Shown piece after piece: positions 58,033 through 64,000 of a stretch of 64,000 bases of DNA. The translations under genes were made by a program, and so were the position numbers. The DNA is taken from positions 5,394,001 to 5,458,000 of the forward strand of contig JBANDB010000006.1 of the NCBI GenBank assembly GCA_037576215.1. The letters run 5' to 3'. The DNA comes from Armillaria gallica. Its lineage: Eukaryota; Basidiomycota; Agaricomycetes; Agaricales; Physalacriaceae. The notes below the pieces were generated by a model. That model saw only the letters and a list, made by a program, of their open reading frames with translations. It did not search any database and was not told where the DNA came from. The number at the start of each line of letters is the position of its first letter. Position 1 is the first letter of the stretch.

Positions 58033-60328
58033 ATGGCCGCGTTCTTGGTTGTAATCGCGTTACTCCTGGTAACCTCGTCATTATTTCATCGATGGCTCAA
58101 ACGACCATCAGTCAGGCACGTCAAGGGACCGCCGTCGCCATCTTTCTGGCTAGGTAAGTAATCTTGGCAATCTGTGGATCACTGATTACAAACACACCAT
58201 ACCAGGCCACCAACGCGTCCTTCGCGATCAAGAGAACGCAGGTGATCTCGAAACGAAATGGCGCAGAGAGTATGGCACCCTTTATCGCATCGGGGGCTGT
58301 TTGGGTGTAAGCAAACTCTCTATTACACATCTGCCCTGGTCACAATTGAAGCAATGATTCGTAGCAAGATATCCTGGTAGTTTGCGATCCCAAGGCTCTC
58401 GAACACGCCTTCCACTTCTCACATCCTTACCCTAAATCGAAGGACGCTGTCTTCATACTGGGTCTCATCGCCGGTAAGGGTCTTGCCATCGTTGCCAGTG
58501 AGTTTTACTTCAGTCTGGCTTTCGCACAATTTTGTAATTAGCGTGTTCAGGTGACACGCATCACCGTCAACGCAAGATTCTGAATCTAGCATTCTCCCCT
58601 GCGCAGCTTCGGATTTCCCAGGTTATATTTCAGCAGTGCAGCGACAAGGTAGGTTCATCCCGTGCATCGAAAAAATGTGGTCATCTGAGGGAGCCTATAA
58701 TGGCTGTAGCTCGTGAATGGTATCAAAGGATCTTTGGCCAGTGGGACTGATGCCACTGTCAATATTCGTGATTGGATGGGCAAGGTTACTCTAGATATTC
58801 TCGGTCTAGGCAAGTGGGACCGCGACTTTTCTCCCCAGCTAACCCGCTTAACCTCCACAAGCCGCTTTCCGATATGATTTTAGTACGCTCGATGGTCAGA
58901 GAACGGAACTAGGCAAAGCGATGAAGCATCTTTTGTAAGAGGAACGTTTTCTTCATCTCAATGCTCCTCATAACGAATACCCAACTTTAGCACTTCCTCG
59001 CAAACCAATACAACGGCACTGGAGCTTATTCTTATAGCTCTAATACGAATGCTTCCAAATTCGATGCTAGGAATCCTACAGTTGTTCTCGACCCGAGAGA
59101 TTCGTCAACTCGTTAGCGTCGGAAACATGGCTAAGAAAAGTGCTCGAGAAATCTTGGCTTGCCACAACGACCCGCAGACCCCAGAAGGCGGTGGAGATAT
59201 CATTAGTGTCCTTGGTAAGTTCTCTCTTTTCACCTGCTTAATACACATATGAACATGGCTTCATTTTAGGGAGGGCGCGCTTGGCAGGAAAATTGCAGGA
59301 CGACGAAATCGAGGCACAATTAATGTTCGTGACACCTCTCTAAGTACTACTTGCTCTTCATGATGCGATTTTTCGTCTCATTCTAGGACATTCGTCATTG
59401 CAGGGCACGAGACATCAAGCACTAGTCTATGCTGGTTGTTATACGAACTTGCCGTGCATTCTGAGCATCAGTCCATAATTCGTACAGAGCTCAAACAATC
59501 AAACGATTATGACTCCATGCCATTTTTGAACGCGGCTATCAAGGTGGGTACGTTAGTTCCATCAGATGTTCACGCTCACCTCTAGTGACAGGAAGCTCTC
59601 CGTCTATACCCAGTTGCGCATTCATTGATACGTACGGCTCCTCATGACGATGTTCTACCTCTCTCCGGAGGGAAAACGCTTGCGATACCGAAGGGGCAGA
59701 CACTTGTTTGTTCTGCTTACCTGTACAACCGGCATGACATTTCCATGGTACTTCAACGTCAACTTGACGCGAGCTTTTTCTAGTCTTCCATCTCTCTGGG
59801 GAGATGACGCGGAAGAATGGAACCCGGCTCGATTTTTGGACAAGGCTCTGCCGGTATCTCTGGGTGTGTATGCTAATCTGTGAGTGCGATCTTGGCTTCG
59901 CGCATGCTTTCGAGCTTAAAGCTTATTTGGTGGAACGCTAGGATGTCATTTAGTGAGTCTTACTTCAAGCCAGTTTCTCTTTTACTTACGTGACCCTCAG
60001 GTGCCGGGTCTCGTTCGTGCATCGGGTAATTAAAACTGTGACGATTCACTGTATTCCCTTACTGATCCTCATCCTGTCTCGTAGATGGCGATTTGCGTAT
60101 GTACCTCCCTTCCTTCTAAGTCTCGGTTTATTAAAACGCTCGATGAAATACAGGATCATGGAAATGCAAACGATCCTAGCCAACCTGATTCTTCACTTCG
60201 AATTCAGTTTACCTGAGGGAGGTGTTGAGATTCTGCGGTTCCCCGGTTCGCCAGCCGTCGTGCCTATTGTAAAGGGTAAAGCGCGTTTAGGCTCTCAGCT
60301 GCCCTTAAGGATGAAGGTTTTACAGTGA
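58033..60328 (+). CDS. P450-6: cytochrome P450 monooxygenase
   Basis: Fifteen exons give 506 residues: 58033-58153, 58206-58306, 58365-58497, 58551-58648, 58710-58809, 58862-58934, 58991-59214, 59270-59324, 59387-59543, 59592-59731, 59784-59879, 59942-59952, 60001-60025, 60085-60096, 60154-60328. The phases add up with no break. The anchor is AAFLVVIALLLVTSSLF; AGHET (307-311), Glu355-x-x-Arg358, WNPARF and FSAGSRSCIG with haem ligand Cys443 follow. Two introns have GC donors (at 58810 and 59732). Exons as short as 11 and 12 nt make automatic prediction error-prone. It is nearly the same as P450-4. SDR-10 lies upstream; SDR-11 is convergent downstream. Confidence 0.93.
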
Positions 60329-60765
60329 TGAACGATGGTGGCTTCAGAGCGGGTATATTAGCCTACCACCGTTACACTTCCTCGGCAATCCGACGTCGTT
60401 TAAAGAAGTCCGTGATGATTAGGTTTAGAGTAGTAGTATGTACCTTACGCATCATCATCATAATCATCATCATGGGAGCCATCTTGACATTCACGCGGTC
60501 AATTGACGGATACAGAATGCCTCTTCCCAATTCACTTAAATTTCATCAGGTACAAAATTGGGTATGATGCTCTTTCAGGAAGGTATGTGAAGAATATTGT
60601 AAAAAAAACACCGTTAAAGTGAATGCAGTCATACAAAGCATTTCCGCGTACTTGAACGTGAATGGAAAACATCGTCGTTGACTCTAGGGCGAGCCACTCT
60701 GCCTTAAATTCCTCTTTGTCTGTATTGCATATGGACATATTGCGTCTGAGTTATCAAACATCCAT
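60329..60765. other. Spacer of the convergent P450-6/SDR-11 pair
   Basis: It is the inverted counterpart of 36577-37012, including a CATCAT-rich microsatellite near 60450. No gene. Confidence 0.6.
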
Positions 60766-61875
60766 TCAAGGGTTTACCAGCGATATTCCGCCCTCAATGC
60801 TCAAGAGCGCCCCATTCGTATAATCCGATACCGCCAAATAGGTAGCCGCCGTCCCAATCTCTGCCTCACTACAACCTCGAATCAATAATCAATGTCATTC
60901 AGATACCAAACATAACTCACGTTCCATGTCGCCTCGCGGGTACGGGCGCCAAAAACCCAGGTACTTTCGTCTTGATCGCCTCCAAAACCTGAGGACCAAT
61001 CGCCTGCGACGCAAAGAAGCCAGGCTGGAGGGCATTCACCCGAATCGGGATACCCCTCCCAGCAAAACTCGCCCCGAGAACAAGTGTGAGCTTGTCCAGG
61101 GCTGCTTTCGTCGCGCTGTACGCCAACTGATCGAGTCACGTTAGCTTAATCCTAGAGGGAACAGCAGGGCACATACACACGTTCCAAGCCCTTGTGAGTT
61201 GTATGTTGCCGCAACGCTGCTGATGTTGATAACGCTTGAGGTGCCTTGGGGACGGGAATGCGCTCCTTTGATGAGGAGGGATTGGAACGCACGGACGACG
61301 AAGAATGGGGCGATGGTGTTGAGAGCGAAGATATCGGCCCAGTTCTGTACCGTCTCTGGTTCGAGAGGATCTGATGCCGCGGTCCGCTTTGTGATAAAGT
61401 CTGGGTCACGTAGGGATCCGGCGAAGCCAGCACTATGAAAAGATTGGCACACGATGAAGGAGAGCTGAATTAGGAACAAACGAACTTGTTAACGAGGATA
61501 TCGAGCTTGCCGTCGGTCTCCTCGACGTGCTTGGCGCCGGCCTTGACATCTTCTTCGTTGGTCACATCCATCTGGAGTCTGTGTATGTGTAAGCAATGGA
61601 TATGCGGGAGGAAGGACAATTACAGACGGAACAATGGACCCGGGGACGCCTGTGATTGACGCAGCAGCTTTCTCTAGGACATCCAACCTTCGACCAGTGA
61701 TGTATACTTTTGTCCCGTTTGCAGCAAAGGTTTTAGCAATGTTGAATCCTCTGTCAACGAGTTAATCACGAGTCGCAAATGAAAGTTACGACATATACAT
61801 CCCCGTCCCTCCACCTGTAACCAAAGCTACTCGCCCAGATAACGACATCACCGTAGCCATGTTGAGATTCGCCAT
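60766..61875 (-). CDS. SDR-11: short-chain dehydrogenase/reductase, intact
   Basis: Minus-strand exons 61875-61799, 61750-61628, 61578-61486, 61432-61177, 61126-60921 and 60868-60766 give 285 residues with no break. TGGGTGIG, NNAG, ISS and YSATK are present. It starts MANLNMATV where relatives have MADLNMATV. It is closest to truncated SDR-7 and belongs to the SDR-4/-6 subgroup. It converges with P450-6, the only intact SDR here facing a P450. A TATA-like box lies about 40 bp upstream. Confidence 0.92.
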
Positions 61876-61907
61876 TTTCGGGAGATGCTGAAGTCTCTTG
61901 ACAAGGT

Positions 61908-61917
61908 CCCTTTTATC
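61908..61917 (-). promoter_or_regulatory. TATA-like box of SDR-11
   Basis: On the minus strand GATAAAAGGG lies about 33-42 bp before the ATG, matching the other SDR promoters. Confidence 0.58.
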
Positions 61918-62034
61918 ACACCAGTCTTATTCAGCAAAACTGTGTTGACGGCACCATTGACGTCTAATAGTCCATCCTTTCCCATGATGATGGGACATTG
62001 TGACTGAAGTTCGGGCCGTAACCATAGAAAGGGA

Positions 62035-62265
62035 GCCGTTGCTTACGGGACACGGGATGCGGGGACACTGCAGCGGCTTCTTCCAACGCGCTCAGCCTTC
62101 GTCCAGTGATGTGTACCTTTGTACCATTTGCAGCAAAGGCTCTGGCAGTGGTAAATCCTTTGCTGAAGGGTCAACCGCGAGCCATAGACGAGAATCCTTA
62201 TGTTTACATCCCTGTTCCTTCCCCTGTAACAAGGCCTTCTAGCGACATCAATGTAGCCATGGCCG
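62035..62265 (-). pseudogene. SDR-12: exon 1-2 remnant
   Basis: It reads ATGGCTACATTGATGTCGCT, then a shortened GLVTGEGTG, then exon 2 (TTTGCTGCAAATGGTACAAA, then ITGRRL). Part of exon 1 is deleted and homology ends after the exon-2 donor. It lies just upstream of SDR-11 on the same strand. Confidence 0.8.
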
Positions 62266-62770
62266 ATGTTGGGAGAAGGCAAGAGACAGTCCCTTTTATT
62301 CCAGCAGTGGATTCCAATCAGAATGCATCTCATCAATGGCCTGTCCTTCTTCGGCATTTATTCCATTTCCCGAGATAGCGACGAACGGGAACCGTAGTTT
62401 CGAAGGTCGACGCTCGCTGTCATCGTTAAGATCTTCTGCATACAGGTATTGTTAGGCAAGACTAGCTTAATCGAGGCGTACAATATCACACTTCTGGGAT
62501 CTCTTTCCCTTCGATATTGCACGCGTCTCTCCGTGCGCTGGATACTTGTCGTTCGTATCCACTATGCAATTTAGCCTATGGTACCATTTAACTGTTCGCT
62601 TGCGGCTTGAAGGGATAACGAAGACAAGAAGAGGAACGATAGAATCGATTGTTAGGTGCAAAAGGACAGCGTCGGAGTTTCAAACACGGTTTGAACTACG
62701 ACCGCCATCTACCATCGTCTATACCACCACCATTTTTACCACACTCTTACCTTTTTTCTACCTCAAAGCA
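62266..62770. other. Intergenic
   Basis: SDR-12 upstream region, then a block near 62675-62740 that resembles the upstream DNA of the small gene at 31382. No gene. Confidence 0.4.
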
Positions 62771-63138
62771 ATGCCAGAACACAGCAAAGTGACCTCCCCC
62801 TTTAGCGAGACGATGGACCCGCTCACCGTATGAAGAAGCTGTCAATGAAAAAGAAGACCTCCAGCGTCAAATACCACTCGCTTCATCCTCTCTATTTATC
62901 CGCCTATTACAATCTGCCGAAGCTGAACTAGCGAAGTGCAAAGACTATCGCCGCAAGGAAACCTTTTTTCGTGAACTGGCGGCAGAAATCGAGGAATTCA
63001 AGCCGGGAATGCGTCCAATGTTTGGTGAGGACTCTGGTACGTTCCGCAGATGCTTCGTCCGCTCGTTGTACATTGATTTTGTTTCAGATGCGTACAGGCA
63101 TCTGCTTCCGGAAGAGCGGCTAGCTCCTGATGGGTGAT
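62771..63138 (+). pseudogene. Paralog of the small gene at 31056-31382, probably broken
   Basis: The 3' part reads EEFKPGMRPMFGEDS, an intron (GTACGT...TTTCAG), then DAYRHLLPEERLAPDG and a stop; intron position and the EDS/DAY junction match 31056-31382. The ATG at 62771 leads to a stop after 20 codons (62831-62833), and the downstream frame is shifted by one. Either a frameshift or an unrecognised start or intron explains this. Confidence 0.45.
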
Positions 63139-64000
63139 TACGCTCGGTGTTGTATCTCCTTGACCCGCCGACTTTGGTTGAACCAAGCTCACTGATGTGT
63201 TGATTCTCCGTCTGCTCTGGTCAAAGCTCTTCTGGCTAGTGATCCTCTCTCCGTGTCTCTTGTGATTTCTGTATTGGTAGCTTGGCTATTGGTACGTCTG
63301 CAAAATATTGCAGATGTTCATCGTCTGCCCTCATTTGTTTCAACAGCGTTTTCTACACTATTCTCCGTATCTGTCCTGAACGATTCTTACATCTACTTTT
63401 GTATCTGTACCCTGTCGCGATGAAACCAATGGTTCTGCGAATGTCGCTTGTATATCTTATAAGGGTGACTAAAAACTCTAGCGTGTGTATTGGCTACAGA
63501 TCAATGAATGGTGTTAGGCTCGACTTCCTATGCATCAGATAATGGTCGAGGCTGCTGCCGGCCCGGGGTACATTGCTGGTTCGGAAAACTGGCAAAGGAG
63601 GAATGGATTAGGTGTAGTTAGTTGAGAAGGAATATTGTGGCCTTGTAATCGGTGAGGCGTCGATATGCTATGTCTTCCGAGAGCAGCCATTCTTCTCTCT
63701 GGTTCTGATCCGGTGGGAATAAAATGAACTGAGGATCATAGTCAGTAATTTAAACGTGGGGAATACGCTGAGCACTCCAGCTTCGAACGTTAACAAATAG
63801 CTCGACGCTTGAGCGCTTGAGCCGCCATGGGACCTGAATTATCAATTAAATCTTCCTTCATGATTGCATGGACACTATCGTGGACCACAGCTGGGTAGCG
63901 ACTATTTTTGGCTAGTAAAAATAGAATCAAAATACGAGATGCCGATTTTGGGCGAGGCAAATCCTTTGATATTTCCTTATTAGGGAGCTTCCCGGATTTT
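63139..64000. other. Intergenic to window end
   Basis: No gene is recognised. About 63740-63860 resembles the F-box upstream regions (near 7760-7860 and 51430-51530). The last 70 bases contain GCCGATTTTGGGC and GGGAGCTTCCCGG, like the inside and the end of the MITE at 8914-9248, so a related element may begin here. Confidence 0.35.

Overview
The window looks like nuclear DNA of a filamentous basidiomycete, most likely an Agaricomycete. The reasons are many short introns (about 45-60 bp), an Agaricomycete-style F-box family, multi-exon P450s, an OTT_1508-type deaminase and a Ty3/gypsy element. There is no sign of bacterial operons. It is a gene-cluster amplification zone: the same few genes recur in intact, truncated and decayed forms.

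Layout. 1-6281: a Ty3/gypsy retrotransposon on the minus strand, cut by the left edge, with one unbroken gag-pol frame; it has landed in an F-box gene (6282-7562). 7967-12295: SDR 3' remnant, a hAT-like MITE, a small ORF, P450-1. 12296-16810: mostly decayed sequence with short coding remnants. 16855-23010: intact SDR-2, SDR-3 remnant, P450-2, decayed F-box copy. 23556-23961: dead copy of a secreted cysteine-rich protein that I read as beta/gamma-crystallin-like. 26106-30122: intact SDR-4, SDR-5 remnant, intact F-box gene (minus). 31056-31382: small gene (minus). 32486-36576: SDR-6, intact crystallin-like gene (minus), P450 tail fragment, 5'-truncated SDR-7. 37013-40390: P450-4 and SDR-8 pseudogene (both minus). 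41896-43156: OTT_1508-like deaminase (minus). 44048-53356: SDR-9, a hAT-type element, P450-5, an F-box copy broken by two stops. 55931-61875: SDR-10, P450-6 and, convergent, SDR-11 (minus). 62035-64000: SDR-12 remnant, relic of the small gene, and unassigned sequence.

How the genes fit together. Each of the five full-length P450s lies downstream of an SDR gene or remnant on the same strand, and three such units also carry an F-box copy. The repeating unit is therefore SDR - P450 (- F-box). A membrane-anchored P450 beside a soluble NAD(P)-dependent dehydrogenase fits hydroxylation followed by alcohol/ketone interconversion, in specialised metabolism or detoxification; no substrate can be read from the sequence. 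Six SDR genes (SDR-2, -4, -6, -9, -10, -11) and all five P450s (P450-1, -2, -4, -5, -6) keep open frames when their introns are removed by eye. The label P450-3 is used for the C-terminal fragment at 35627-35729.

Strongest observations: three stem-loops in the LTR with a shared 14-nt core and different but complementary stems; a high share of GC-AG introns in the P450 paralogs; changed I-helix residues among the P450s; a small ORF conserved upstream of two P450s; two DNA elements with perfect 8-bp target duplications; and an inverted duplication of a convergent SDR/P450 pair. All homology statements come from reading the sequence by eye, with no database search.
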